Source of the DNA: Diphasiastrum complanatum
Taxonomy: Eukaryota > Streptophyta > Lycopodiopsida > Lycopodiales > Lycopodiaceae
Assembly: GCA_029204225.1 (NCBI GenBank)
Contig: CM055097.1
Span: 31,073,599-31,137,598, forward strand
DNA length: 64,000 nt
Direction of reading: 5' to 3'
Position numbers and translations under genes: made by a program. Each line of letters starts with the position of its first letter. Position 1 is the stretch's first letter. A model generated the notes under the pieces. The model did not search any database and was not told where the DNA came from. It worked only from the letters and a program-made list of their open reading frames with translations. This document shows, piece after piece, positions 22,254-33,715 of this stretch.

Positions 22254-23506
22254 GTGGACACAGTACCAGAATGGGCTACCGACATTGTTGAATATCTAAT
22301 GCGTGGCCAACCAGACAAATCACTACCAAAGGCGGAACAGCGGAAATTGATCTTGAAGGCTAGACCTTATCAGCTGATTGCCAACCAGTTGTACCGAAGA
22401 GGTCCAGACGAAATTCTTCGGCGGTGTATTCCTCCTCGTGAGGCCACCCAGATCATTTCGCTTTCACATGAAGGCATGGGTGGAGGTCATTTTGCATCTA
22501 ACATTGCAGTTCGCAAGATCTCGCAATCAAGATGTCGGTGGCCATCCATTCATAATAATACGGAGGAATACTTGAAAAAGTGCGATGTGTGCCAAAGGTC
22601 AAGGAGACCAACGAGATTAAATTATGATCTACTACATCCAGTCTTAGCCCAAGCACCATTCGAAAAATGGGGATTGGATTATATCGGTCCAATTCACCCT
22701 GCAGCAAGGAGTTCCCAGACTCGATACATAATCGTAGCCACATACTACCTCACCAAATGGGTCGAAGCCAAGGCAATAAGAGTAGCAGATGCTAGGACAA
22801 CTACCAAGTTCCTTTATGAAAATATCATTGTGCGCTTCGGATGCCCGGTGGAACTAGTCAGTGATCGCGAAAGCCATTTCATCAACGAGACCATCAAGGT
22901 CCTGTTGGAGGAATTCTTCGTGATCCACAGAACCAGTACACCTTATTATCCTCGGGGTAATGGGCAAGCAGAATCATCCAATAAGTGCTCATGAAAATAG
23001 TTGAAGCTAGCAGATCAGATTGGGAACACAAGTTGCATGCTGCAATGTGGGCATTCAAGACAACATATAAAGGGAGCACTAATCAAACACCCTTCCAATT
23101 GGTATGTGGTCAAGATGCTGTGATGCTAGTAGAGTTTTTAGTTCCTTCATTAAGGATTGCCACCGCGCAACGTCTTAATGAGTCCAAATCTCTACAGCTA
23201 TGCCACGAAGCTCTGCATAAACTCTGTGAAATACGCTTACTAGCCGTGCATGAACTAGCAGCTGAAAAGGAAAGACGAAAAACTTGGCATGATCGCAGAT
23301 TACAAAAGAAGGATCTTCATTTAGGAGATCTGATTCTGATGTATAAAACCAAGGCAATCAAGGAGAAGTTAAAATTCACAGACGAAGGTCCTTATAGGAT
23401 CAAGGAAATTCTTAATCATGGAGCCATGAACTTAGAAAAGCTAGATGGGACGCCATTCAACACACCCATCAACGGTAGCCAGTTGCACAAGTACTGGCCA
23501 CCATAG
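22254..23506 (+). pseudogene. Gypsy integrase of element Z (two frames)
   Basis: The first frame (22254-22994) carries the zinc-binding HHCC domain (LSHEGMGGGHFASNIAVRKI...CDVCQRSRR) and the catalytic core with Asp in KWGLDYIGPIHPA, Asp in VELVSDRESHF and Glu in GNGQAESSNK. Thus D, D and E are all visible. A stop or frameshift at about 22990 breaks it. The second frame (22985-23506) holds the C-terminal part: AMWAFKTTYKGSTNQTPFQL, LNESKSLQLCHEALHKL, and a GPYRIKEIL...LDGTPFNTPINGSQLHKYWP ending. Integrase inserts element DNA into chromosomes. I see no chromodomain, consistent with Tat/Athila rather than chromoviruses. Confidence 0.92.
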
Positions 23507-24648
23507 TGAGACAGATCCAGATTGGGGGTGACACGTTACAAAAAGCTAATCTACTCAGCCATCACCGCTAGATCTAAAGAGATCAAGCCAAATCAAGCTA
23601 AATCCATCAAGATTTAGTCAGATCTGGCAAGATCGGGAAAATCCATCAGAATCCAAGGAGGATCCAGATCTTGATAGGATAAAAAAAGAAGCAAATCATC
23701 AAATTGACTGATGGATCTACTACGAAGAATCCATCAGAACTTCCAGAGAACTACCAATAGTCAGATCAAGCTTGGATGAAGCTGATTACCAGTTTAAAAA
23801 AGTTAAAAATCAGAAAATCTCGAGATCTCGTCAAAAAACACTTTGAAAGAGCACTTTTTTCAAAATTTTTTGAGATCCCCTGGGAGATAGCTCTTGAAAA
23901 TTGGACAGTCACCAGATATGACCTAGATGCATCCATAAAAATCTCTACAAGAGTTCTTGATTGAGGAATCATCATTTTTTAGTGTATGCGACAGTTTTCA
24001 GAAGCAAAATTTTCAGAACCCTCGCAGAGCATCAAGATCATCTTACCAACCCTCGCAAGGTGTCTAAATGGAATCAGAGCAGTGAGATTAGCTTGCCTAC
24101 ATGGTCTGATCTTGAAAATCCACTCACTGGAACAAGTTGTGCGAGAGATGGCTTCTTGCGAGAGTTGAACCCTCGCAGACAGCCTGAACCCTCGCAGAAC
24201 CTTTGCATAGCAGTCAAATCACCTTCTGAACTGAGCAGACAGCCTGAACCCTCGTAGAACCTTCACATAGCAGTCAAATTACTTCTTGAGGTCTTAGAAT
24301 TTTGTAAAGAAGGTGCCTGTCAAAATCTGGGTAGAACTGAGCAAGGGAAAGTGGATTTAACCAAATACACACTCTAAATTCCGCTATATAAGGGCTGAAT
24401 TCGAGTCATTCCTTTGCTAGCGAAGCTCTGCCGAAATTTTCATTGAAAATACCAAGTTTTCTGTTTTCGACCAAACTTCCTACCAGCTGTCATCTGCTCA
24501 TATTAAACACCGATTTGCGCTTTGAACTACAATCATTGTCATCCAATACTCATTATTATCAATTTTCTACTGTTTCCACATCTTTTTTCATTTTCCACCA
24601 TTTTTTCTACTTTTCGGACTTTTTCGACACTAATCATCATTGCTAACA
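23507..24648 (+). other. Element Z spacer between integrase and 3' ORF, with 60-bp tandem repeat
   Basis: No coding motif was found. Leader-like phrases recur (GAACCCTCGCAGA). A 60-bp unit is repeated in tandem at 24176-24235 and 24236-24295 (CAGACAGCCTGAACCCTCG...). CTATATAAGGGC at about 24383 is TATA-like and could be an internal promoter for the downstream ORF (inference). Confidence 0.6.
24176..24295 (+). repeat. Two 60-bp tandem units in the Z spacer
   Basis: Both units start CAGACAGCCTGAACCCTCG and contain ACATAGCAGTCAAAT-type sequence, with several differences between them. Confidence 0.85.
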
Positions 24649-25822
24649 TGGCCTCATCATCCTCTGAAGACTCTGGTGCCAAACAGGTAATCATCCGTGA
24701 CATCCCTGAGGCCACACATATTTGGCCTTACCCGTTGGCGGTTTGATCCAACCATGGCTGCAGACAACCGGCCCACTCCTTGAAGCAATGGATTTTTTTC
24801 CGGCGTTGTTCCATTCTAAGATTAACATGGGCCTCGCCCTTCACACTTACGCCACCTGGGACGAGGTCAAGGCTCGTTTCCACTTCCTGTACCAAGGTAC
24901 CACGTACAAGGTCAGGATTAATGCCGAGTCGATGGTCACCGTTGGCATTATGTCTGGTGATCGTCAACTCATCTCCCATCGCCACGCCAAAGCTCTGATC
25001 AAACCATTCGTCACCCAAACCACACCAAAAATCTCCATCTAGACTAACAATGGTTACCTGATAGAAGCTATCACGGAACCCGTCATTTAGACGACTGCGC
25101 ATTTGTTGAATAACTTTTTGGTTATTTCAACATTTCGCAAGAACAGAATTCAGTCCACACTGTTGAGTTAGATAGTGGAATCCTTTTTGGAATTCCCTAA
25201 CCCCTCCGTTGTGCCATATGACTGGCATAGCTTCCTTATTCGAGAACTAACCAACTCCATCAAACCCAACAACCGTGAGCAAATCGCAGTAGGCCCCCTG
25301 TTGTGTAACTTTGCCTGTGCACTTCTCGAGGTGAAAGTGCACGGCTTCCAATGCTCATCCCTCCTGTCTACTCTTGTACCACATACTAACCTTTATCCGC
25401 CATCTCAAGCATCTACCTTTTTCCAACCTACATTTATTAACACAACGGCCAGCAAACAAATGTGTGGCGCTGCCTCTACCTCCACATCTCCACCGGTTAC
25501 CCAAAGACATGTCTCCACCACCGCATTAACCACTCCATCAACCACCGCCACTTCCACTTCCGTGCAATCCTCCAATCCAATCTCTGTTGTCGCTACCTCT
25601 CTCTCTGCTCCAACCACATCTGTTTCTGTGTCCATCCCCGTTTCCTCCATTGATACCACTCCTATCTCAGCTCCATTATTTACAACTCCATCCATCACCA
25701 TCACATCCTCCATCACTCCTGCCACCATCGTTACCCCTCTCACATTCAATCCTTCTGATTCACAACTGTCCCCCGACACTCTGGCATGGATGCAAGTTAT
25801 AAAATTTTCACCCCCATGCTAG
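24649..25822 (+). pseudogene. Element Z 3' ORF, first part (unknown, Ser/Thr/Pro-rich)
   Basis: The frame begins MASSSSEDSGAKQVIIRDIP at ATG 24649 and is broken at once. The adjacent frame (24722-25042) contains MDFFPALFHSKINMGLALHT. A third frame (25175-25822) starts with EFPNPSVVPYDWHSFLIREL and turns into a roughly 110-residue Thr/Ser/Pro-rich stretch (SVVATSLSAPTTSVSVSIPV). The order, on the coding strand after integrase, fits the extra ORF of Tat/Athila elements, some of which are called env-like; I see neither a signal peptide nor a clear membrane anchor. Function unknown. Confidence 0.5.
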
Positions 25823-27774
25823 ACACTTTCTGCCTTATCCTCACCTTCTTCCATACTCCACACCACCCTTTAGCTCCCCACTGTTCCTCCCATCCTCTCG
25901 TTCAGAGAAACCGTCCTCACCCCTGTTTCCACAGTTGTTTCTCACGCCCACCCGCTTCGCCAACAAAGGTCGCTGAGGGCAGCCAACCGCTGCCTGATGA
26001 CGCATTTGTACAGATAATTTTTGTATCATCACCAGATCGGACTGACCCTACCGCCCCAGATGACATCAGGACAAATGAAAACCTGATCAAAGATAATGAC
26101 GACGGAATTCTACAAGTCGTCGGGGCCGATACAACACAAGCCCCTGCCAGTGCCAGTGTACCAACTGCTCCCACGGATCTAACGATGGCGTACCAAACTC
26201 TAGAAAAATACATCCTGGATGCGGTAGCGGCCAAAGCTATTTTGGAAAGCAGGGTACTACATTTGGCAACGAGTAATACACAGCTGCGAGCAGACCTCAC
26301 CAAGCTACAGCAAGAGCTGATTCTGGCTTAGCAACACAAACAAGCAGGGCACCAGGAGATTGCCAAGCTGCAGCAGAAGGAGGAGGGCTTAAACAAATAT
26401 ATTCAAAGCCTCTCCAAAGCGTTGACTGAGGTCTCCACAAAGGTGCGAGAGCTTCAAACTGAAGCATCCCAATGGCTTGCCCCCATCCAGACGCAACTTA
26501 CACTTTTGGAAGCAGAGAACACGCGCCTGTGGACGGAGGTCAAAGCCTTACAAGACAAAAAGCTCGTCTGGTTAGCTCAATCTGCACCAGACACAAGGTC
26601 GCTTTTCCAATCAGAGATAAATCTTCTACAGCGTCAGGTGCAAATTTATAGCCAAACCCTCAACACCTACCAGGTGGAGTTCAATAAGTATCGGGCAAGC
26701 GCAACGCAAGAGCTCGCCCAGGCCAAGCAAGCCCTCAAGGCGTGCCAACAATACATGGAAACGAAGGCCCAGCCCAACCCCATGGTAATTCCACCACCAC
26801 CTAATTTTGACGCTGCACAGGCTAGTACCAGCCAAGATCAGAGCTAGCAAGCAACATGGGAATTTCAACCAGATCAAGGGTCCAAAGGCCAAGACCAAGG
26901 GCAGACATATGCAGCTGTTGAGACGCACGACCAGAGCCAAGGCACAACCACTAGTCAAGGCCAAGCAACATCATCCAGAGGTTCGCGTACGATATCTGCC
27001 AGCTGGGCCTTCCGAAGACCGAAGTCCGTGGAGGAGAACATCAATGAATTTTTATCCAAATATCTCTATGAGTCATCAATAAGCGGTTGGCAGATATCAT
27101 TCTTAGCTCAGACCATCAAGGAAAAAGAACTGCAAGCCTTACCCGCCCTCCAACCACAACCGGAGTGGCGACAACAACTATTTGAGAGAGACCCTGCCGC
27201 CATTAGGGCTTACATGACGAGTCCGCAACGGTTACAGGTGAACACACATTTTTTGCCATGTCCAAGAAGATCCAAATGGGCGGAATGCGGCACTCCTTTG
27301 GACCAGATCACACTGCACAATTTCAACTGGCCAATCATCAAATCTGAATATGGGTGGACTACGGATGTAGACGCCAGAAGGGCTCTCTCCGCATTCGCCA
27401 ATCACTACATCAATTGCCCCGATCCTACAGTCCGCGCGGCAATCACTTACGCCCGGGACTTAGAATATTTAATGGGCATTGAAACAAAATAAGATGATTT
27501 TCTTCCCTCCATATTTTTTGATCCAAATAAGGCACTAGCTTTCGACAAAGTCGAAGACCAGCTGCCAGTCGCTTGCGTATATTATCGAGCTACATTCCTT
27601 GGAGATCCCTGGACGAAACGATTCCAAGCATGGGTGGATCAGGAATGGCTGACAGGAGTCCACAAGTCCTTCCACACGCCAAAGGACTCAAAGAAATTGG
27701 ACCGTCTCAACTTCATGGAAGACGTTACGGGCTATCTGATCCACCAGAGGTGGTCCAAGAGAACGCTATACTAA
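25786..27774 (+). pseudogene. Element Z 3' ORF, coiled-coil part and C-terminus (three in-frame stops)
   Basis: A single phase stays open for about 660 codons apart from TAG at 26329, TAG at 26845 and TAA at 27490. The middle is strongly heptad-like: LTKLQQELILA, AKLQQKEEGLNKYIQSLSKA, LTLLEAENTRLWTEVKALQD, INLLQRQVQIYSQTLNTYQV. A Gln/Ser/Gly-rich linker follows, then a globular-looking end: EENINEFLSKYLYESSISGW, DARRALSAFANHYINCPDPT, VACVYYRATFLGDPW. The 5' neighbour frame is Thr/Pro-rich. I recognise no family. A coiled coil suggests oligomerisation or a structural role (inference). The fact that only three stops interrupt 660 codons indicates it was maintained as protein-coding until recently. 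Confidence 0.6.
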
Positions 27775-27820
27775 ACCGGCAGAGTGCCGAGAGACCGGCA
27801 CTACTTCAGGTCGTGGATCC
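27775..27820 (+). promoter_or_regulatory. Conserved segment before the Z 3' LTR (atypical plus-strand primer site?)
   Basis: The sequence GAGAGACCGGCACTACTT...GTGGATCC sits directly before the LTR. W has almost the same at 61318-61350 (GAGGGACCGGCACTACTTTG...GTGGACCC). LTR elements normally have a purine-rich tract here; this is mixed sequence. Its conservation argues for a role in priming or packaging (inference). Confidence 0.5.
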
Positions 27821-28631
27821 TGTTGGGGGTATTCCCAACAAAGTGTAATTAAATAAAATCCTTCAATAAAATGTGTTGCGAGGGCATGGCATCCTGCGTG
27901 TATAAGCCCATGGCCCAATGAGCACCGAATTAAAGTTGTAGATAAAATAAACTTGACTTGGGCCTTGGAATTAAAATAAAACTTGAGGCCCAATGTCATT
28001 TTTAAACTTAGAGATTACTTTTTAGAGTTGGGTCCAAATTGGGACTCACATGAATCTTGTGATTTCTAATGTACTTTTTGTGGACCCTTGGATCAAGTTG
28101 GGTCCAAGATGGATGGATAAGATCATTGTGAATAATAGCCAATAGGATTGAGGGGCAAGGGCCTTTCCCATTTTATAAAAAGGCACCATTTGCACACTAT
28201 TTCGATGCTTAATGATAAGGAAGAAACTCTACCAATTTTGGAAGAGAAGCATCCTCATTTGCAATTCAATGCTTGCTATTACTGTTGTTGTTTCCATTTG
28301 CTTTCAAGTTCATGCTTGTTGGTTTCAATATTTTAAGTTTCTCCTTTAGCAAGTACAATGTGCATTTGAGCCTCCACCCTCACTCTCTCTCTCTCTTTCT
28401 CTTCCCTTCTTAATCTCTTCTTCTCCATTCCTTCTCTTCAACCAAGACCATGATGAATGTTAGTGTAGAGGAGTAGAGTTAAAGAGGAGTAGTATAGTGG
28501 TGAGTAGAGCTAAGGGAGAAAGTAGGAAACTAACTAAAAGTAGCATCTATGCATAGTTAGGTACCTATCCAGTGATCTAACCTTTGTTGACAGGCGGAAG
28601 GGCTATACTACAAGAGATCTTCGACCCCACA
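27821..28631 (+). mobile_element. Element Z 3' LTR
   Basis: The 811-bp LTR matches 18847-19662 along its full length with scattered substitutions. It ends CGACCCCACA, followed by the target duplication ATGAT. Confidence 0.95.
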
Positions 28632-28636
28632 ATGAT

Positions 28637-29566
28637 CAAGATGGCAAAAGGTTGGTTGGAGAAGACTACATGGAACAAATCGAGAGGCAATTTCTTCAAG
28701 GCAAGGGAAATCTTATTGGTGAGCTTATTGAGGTTTTTTGTGGACTCAAGAAGGCTGGATTTATTAGGTTTGATACTCATCTTCACTTACTCTACTTCAT
28801 GTTGGATGGAAAGTTTGGAATTTATCTTTTGATTTATGATGGTGACATTGTTTTCACTAACCTTTGTGAAAATTCAAGATCAAGCATTGATGAGATCTTG
28901 TTGGATCTAGATCATATGTTTGAGAGGGAGTATTTCCAGAGGTTTAGGTCTAAAGATATTTATATCTTTGATATCTTTGATGATCAAGAGAAAGGTAAGC
29001 AAGTGAAAGCGACTCACTTTGCTTTACTCACATGTTTTAGAGAATCTTCTTGTGTTGATGATCCTATGAAAGTGGATATTGGTTCTCGTGGTTTTCATAC
29101 TAGAAAAGCAAGTAATGGATCTAGAAAACAAGGTTTGTTCTATGACTTTGATGGTCAAGAGGAAGATCAAGAGGTTGGTCTCAAAGGGCTTCAACATAAC
29201 AAAAGGAAAGGTGGCAATTTGGAGCTAGTCAAGAGCATAAAAGGAGAGGTAATTGGCAAAGATGTTATGGATCTAATTTTGCAACTTATTGAAGACTCAA
29301 GCAAGGTCAAAGGAGTAGAAAAGAAGTGTTGTTCAAGTTTACTTTACTTTTTCTGTCTCATGTTTGAGCTATTTCATGTGGATGTGTGCAAATTGTCAAG
29401 ATATGGACAAACTAGCTACATTGTCTTGCAATATCTTATTGTTGGAGTTGTACTAGCATTCTTGCTAGTTTTCCTGATGGAAGAAGCTAATGGAGGTTTA
29501 TTATGTCACTCATTCATGGCCAAGTCATCAAGTATTGATGATATCTCGTGGCAAGATGGAGATTGA
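28637..29566 (+). CDS. Element Y second ORF, 3' part: RT-like remnant plus unknown C-terminus with membrane-like segment
   Basis: This continues the frame of 18535-18846 exactly in phase once Z and one ATGAT are removed, giving about 413 codons in all. An RT relic is visible: GLKKAGFIRFDTHLHLLYFM, LDGKFGIYLLIYDGDIVFTN (copia YVDD box region, here YDGD) and SIDEILLDLDHMFE. Fingers and upstream palm are missing. After that, no copia RNase H motif is found. Instead there is a charged stretch (GFHTRKASNGSRKQGLFYDF) and, near the end, a hydrophobic run, YIVLQYLIVGVVLAFLLVF, that could be a membrane helix. The ORF is long for chance, but coding status is uncertain. It cannot supply active RT. Confidence 0.55.
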   Translation, partial: QDGKRLVGEDYMEQIERQFLQGKGNLIGELIEVFCGLKKAGFIRFDTHLHLLYFMLDGKFGIYLLIYDGDIVFTNLCENSRSSIDEILLDLDHMFEREYFQRFRSKDIYIFDIFDDQEKGKQVKATHFALLTCFRESSCVDDPMKVDIGSRGFHTRKASNGSRKQGLFYDFDGQEEDQEVGLKGLQHNKRKGGNLELVKSIKGEVIGKDVMDLILQLIEDSSKVKGVEKKCCSSLLYFFCLMFELFHVDVCKLSRYGQTSYIVLQYLIVGVVLAFLLVFLMEEANGGLLCHSFMAKSSSIDDISWQDGD

Positions 29567-29936
29567 GGCTCATTCATGGAGTTTTATGGTGGAGACATAT
29601 CAAGAAAGGACAAAGTTGGAGGAGACAAGCAAGCAAATGGTCATCATTCACATTTATTGTTTGGTTGCTGTAATTATCCAGAGAGTTCAAAGTTTAAAAC
29701 ATGGAGGAATCATTTCATTCACATTCTATTTGGTTCTTCATGTTCTAGTTATATCTTGATGTGTAAAATTGATGTAAGAAATAGTGAAGCATCCAATTTG
29801 GACACTATTCTCTATATCAACTATGAAAGATACTTTAGAACCTTAGAAAGGAGATCTATACTTAGGATGGAGATCGTTCTAAAGTTGGATCAAAGTAGTA
29901 TGGTTAAAACTATGCCAAAACTAGTTGAAGAGGGAC
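29567..29936 (+). mobile_element. Element Y 3' untranslated part and polypurine tract
   Basis: Short frames (29576-29941) contain no recognised domain. GTTGAAGAGGGAC at about 29923-29936, directly before the LTR start TGTGAGAG, is a plausible polypurine tract. Confidence 0.55.
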
Positions 29937-30587
29937 TGTGAGAGATTTCAACTAGTTTAGTCTAGTTTAGTCATATTTTGGTAAATTGTCAATATGAGGC
30001 CAAAACTCATTTTAGACTTAGAGATAAACTTTTTGAAGTTATATTAGTTTAAAAATACATTCAGAAAACACATTTTGAAAGTGTGGGAAAGTTGGTAGTC
30101 GAGTTTGAGAGAGATTCAAATTTGAACTTTGGGTACATTGAATCTAGACCCAAAAATAGTAGGGTTTACATTTTGGAGGAAAGCCAAGTGGCCAAATAGG
30201 ATTTGGAAACTCTATAAAAGGATGTAACTCATGGAGAGACATATCTTCTCTCTTCTCTCTATCATTTCATCATTCATCGTTCTCTTTGGGTTCTACTAAC
30301 TCATTGGTGCACTATCTTGGTGACTCTTGCAATCTTGTGTGTAGAATGCTCATATTTTGCTATTTTTGGCTCCACGCGTGTGAAATACAGTAGGGTACTA
30401 TAATTGTACGGACAACAAACATATTTTATGTTTTGGTTAATGTTTGATCAATATCTCTTAGAGTTTGCATCTCATTTTGTATGTAGATGCTGATTTTTCT
30501 ACATTGGTAGGATTGTTGGTTTGCTCCTTTTTGTAACCAGAGATCAGGGACATGGATTGGATCTTCAATGATCTGAAATCCTTCACA
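29937..30587 (+). mobile_element. Copia element Y, 3' LTR
   Basis: It starts TGTGAGAGATTTCAAC after a purine tract and ends AAATCCTTCACA. The last 517 bp match the 5' LTR at 15664-16183, including the TATA box CTCTATAAAAGG (30209). The following bases CTAAT do not match the sequence before the 5' LTR. Confidence 0.88.
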
Positions 30588-31745
30588 CTAATGTATAGAT
30601 CTTCACAAATTCATATTCAAAATCCCATGTGAATTTGTAGATTATTCAAGAACTAGATATTTTTATTCCAACCCCAAGCTCTTATGGAAAGAAGAAAGAG
30701 CTCTTAAAAAATCCTAACTACAAATGAGTCAATATTTTAAAGAATGTATGTCAATTCACCTTTTATAGTCCACTAAAGTCTACAAAATATTAAAATATCC
30801 TATTAAGTTTTGAAAATCTTATCAAACTCTTATTTAGATCAGTTTGAGTGCCTTAGAATCTTAATGGGATATTCGGATTGAGAATAAGATCGAATTTGAA
30901 ATCCTAAAAATTTCTACACATTTTGACATATTACATGTTTATTTTAAAAAAAATGTACCTAATGATCCTAGAGTGCCTTCATAAATTTCTTTCATATTGA
31001 TGAGCATCGTATATATATCTTGAGTAGGTGACATTTAGTAGCTTTTGAGGGCTCATGTCTAAATCGACCTACAATATCTTGTGCATTCTCAAGCATGGTT
31101 TGCTGAATCAACCTACAATAGCTTGAATGGTGATGATGAGGGTGAAGGCATGCTTTCAAACTTGCATTTTTGAGAGTGATTTCATCGAAGAGAATGTCGC
31201 ACTTCTAGCAAGGGAGGATCTCAATCCACTGTCTTGATATTGCAAAGATAAAGTATGCAATTGGATATTTCTTTGATTAAAGCATGCCTTTTATTGGAAA
31301 TTATTTGAAATCTTTGGTGCCTAGATCAAGTGCCCAACTAGATTTGTGCTAGGAGAGAATAACTTGATCTACTATATAGACTTTCTCCTTGTTTATGGAA
31401 CATCTTGGTTTTGGAAATGTTATTACAAAGTGGAAGAATGAATGCCACTCAGGGCATATAGCTAGAAATAGAAGGGGATGAACAAACATATTGCATTGAT
31501 GTAGAGCCAAAAATTCTCATTACCTCTCAAATTGCTAAGAAGAAAAAATACGATGTAAGCAACCACAACATTCAGAGCAATACATTAGAATATCAAAATG
31601 GGACAATCTACAAAAAGAGTTGAAAGAGTGGGAATGAAACCATTGTGAGTGGATGCATTAAAGATTATAGCTTTCAAATGAATAAGATAGGAATGCAGAA
31701 ACTTGAATGAAGTGTTTGTTTTCAGAAATGGGACTAAGGGTTGTT

Positions 31746-31848
31746 AGCATTTACCATCTTATTCAAGAAGAGAAAACTTATAAAGACTAAAAAGATCTCA
31801 CTAACATGAATTTACCATCTTATTCAAGAAGAGAAAACTTATAAACTA
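31746..31848. repeat. Local direct duplication, period about 62 bp
   Basis: TTTACCATCTTATTCAAGAA and the following AGAAAACTTATAAA occur twice, at about 31750 and 31811. Confidence 0.85.
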
Positions 31849-33531
31849 CAAGAAAGTATAATATGTTATCTCCTAAATACAAGGAGAATCATCTAGCAGT
31901 CTTAGCCAAGCAAGAATTATCTCACTTGACAAACATATGGGTCTCTCATAGTCTAAAATGTCATTCTTTGAATTCTTTTTTCTCTCTCAAATGATCAAGC
32001 TCATGAAGATACACTTGTGTCATCAAATTTTTTTTTTTTATGCTCCTCACTACTAGTTTGCTTGCCCCACCATGTTTCTTCTACATTCCATGTCATACTA
32101 ATCCTTACCTCTTGCTTGTACCAATATGATAGATTTTTTTTTCTCATCTCCACTCATGTACTCTTTTGATTATTATGTATCACAATCTTTAGAGATAGGA
32201 TCCATATCTACTTTGGATACTATTGAGCTTAAAACATTTGCTTTTGTTTTTCGATTCATTTTAATAGATGTTAATATAACAAGAGATTTATTATTTGAAT
32301 TTTTGGTTCCCCATGATGTTGAAACCACATTTTAAAATAAGTCTAGAAAGATAGTGTTTTTTTTAAAATATGCCTAAACAAAATTATTCTATGGTCTGTA
32401 CCTTGATTCATGTAATGTAAGTCAATATATGAATTTTTCTTCCCTCTAGAGTTGGCTTAAAGCAACATGTACACTAAGCCTTGGAAATTGTCCTATCAAT
32501 AAAATAAAAAATATGTTTTGTTGTTGAAAATGGAACTTGATTGGGCTGTTGAGTAACTAAGCACTTTGAGTATTTACAAGTGGACCTATCCTACCACCTC
32601 TTGTCACACAAGATTTATTGAGAGCTATCTTGTATATTGTGTCTTTTGAAAGTATCTCACCTATAGGCAAATTATATCCTCAATGATTGACAAGTATTAT
32701 GATTATAAAAATAAATCGATTCCCCAAGCATAAAAGTCGTTTTTTAGGAATTTACCCCCTTTCTATCTATGCAATTATTTTGTTTAATATTAAAGTGACC
32801 TAAAAGTACAAAAAGATAACTTCAATTTTGCTCTCAATTGTTACCATGAACATCAAATAGTACATACAAACTAATAAATAATGACCTGTTACTTGACATA
32901 ACAATGATATAAACTCCAACCATACCCTCTCTCTTTTTTAGATAATACAGTCTACTATTGAAGGAAATTTTTATAGTCAAAACTTGTTTCTTTTAATGCA
33001 AATGGTAATGCCTTAGAAAAATGAGCACACCTACAAATGTTTCATAGGATGTTGTAGAAGATCTAGTAGCTTAAATTGCAAAATAAGCTTTTATAAAAGG
33101 CTTCCCAACACATGGTTTTTTATTGTTTAGAATATTTCAAGTTGTAATGACATGTGCTTTTGGACTTTAATGTTTGTTCCCTAGTTTTAGTTGTAAGTGA
33201 GTCATAAAGTTTAATAGACTTTTTTTATGATTTTTGTCATTTTAATTTTTTTTGGGAATCAAAGCAAGCTCAAAATTATGATACCTTTATTGTATAACAC
33301 TAAGACAAGCACTCCATTAGGTAAGAAGGTGAGGCTTGAGGATATTTATTGATGCATAGAAATGATTGAATAATGTTTTGGCATGTTTTGACCATGAACA
33401 TTTCAAACCATGAACTATAGTAATGCAACTACAATCTAGAAAACATATGACATTGTGAGTTTTTGAAGATAATAATTGATGATAGTTACTAATGAGAGTA
33501 TAGGTAGGACTCTAAAATGAGCATTCAATTA

Positions 33532-33715
33532 TGTACTACTACATAAATATAGTCCCATGAACATTGACAACAATCATATTCCTATTCCTTGTGCATTTTC
33601 ACATGTCTATATTTGAATTCCTAAATGTACTACATAAATATAGATCCATGAACATTGACAATAGTCATATTTGTATTCCTTGTGCATTTTCACTTGTCTA
33701 TATTTGAACTCCTAA
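33532..33715. repeat. Two-copy tandem duplication, period about 94 bp
   Basis: The unit begins GTACTACTACATAAATATAG (copy 2 ATGTACTACATAAATATAG), continues with CCATGAACATTGACAA and TTCCTTGTGCATTTTCAC, and ends before TGAATTCCTAAA/TGAACTCCTAAA. Several substitutions separate the copies. Confidence 0.85.

Larger units (their letters stand above)
18847..28631 (+). mobile_element. Complete Tat-like Ty3/gypsy element Z (9785 bp), target duplication ATGAT
   Basis: LTRs begin TGTTGGGGGTATTCCC and end ACCCCACA at 18847-19662 and 27821-28631. The 5-bp target duplication ATGAT flanks the element at 18842-18846 and 28632-28636. Order: 5' LTR, tRNA-Asp-type PBS, leader, gag/protease remnant, RT, RNase H, integrase, then a 4.3-kb region with a coiled-coil ORF, then 3' LTR. 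PBS type and an extra ORF after integrase point to the Tat/Athila branch. The two LTRs differ at few positions by eye, so the insertion is comparatively young, yet the genes contain stops, so it probably inserted as a defective copy or relied on another source (inference). Confidence 0.95.

Noticed and set aside
25405-25779. 124-codon minus-strand frame, Val/Glu-rich
   Set aside because: Antisense of the Thr/Ser/Pro-rich stretch of the Z 3' ORF; composition follows from the sense strand.
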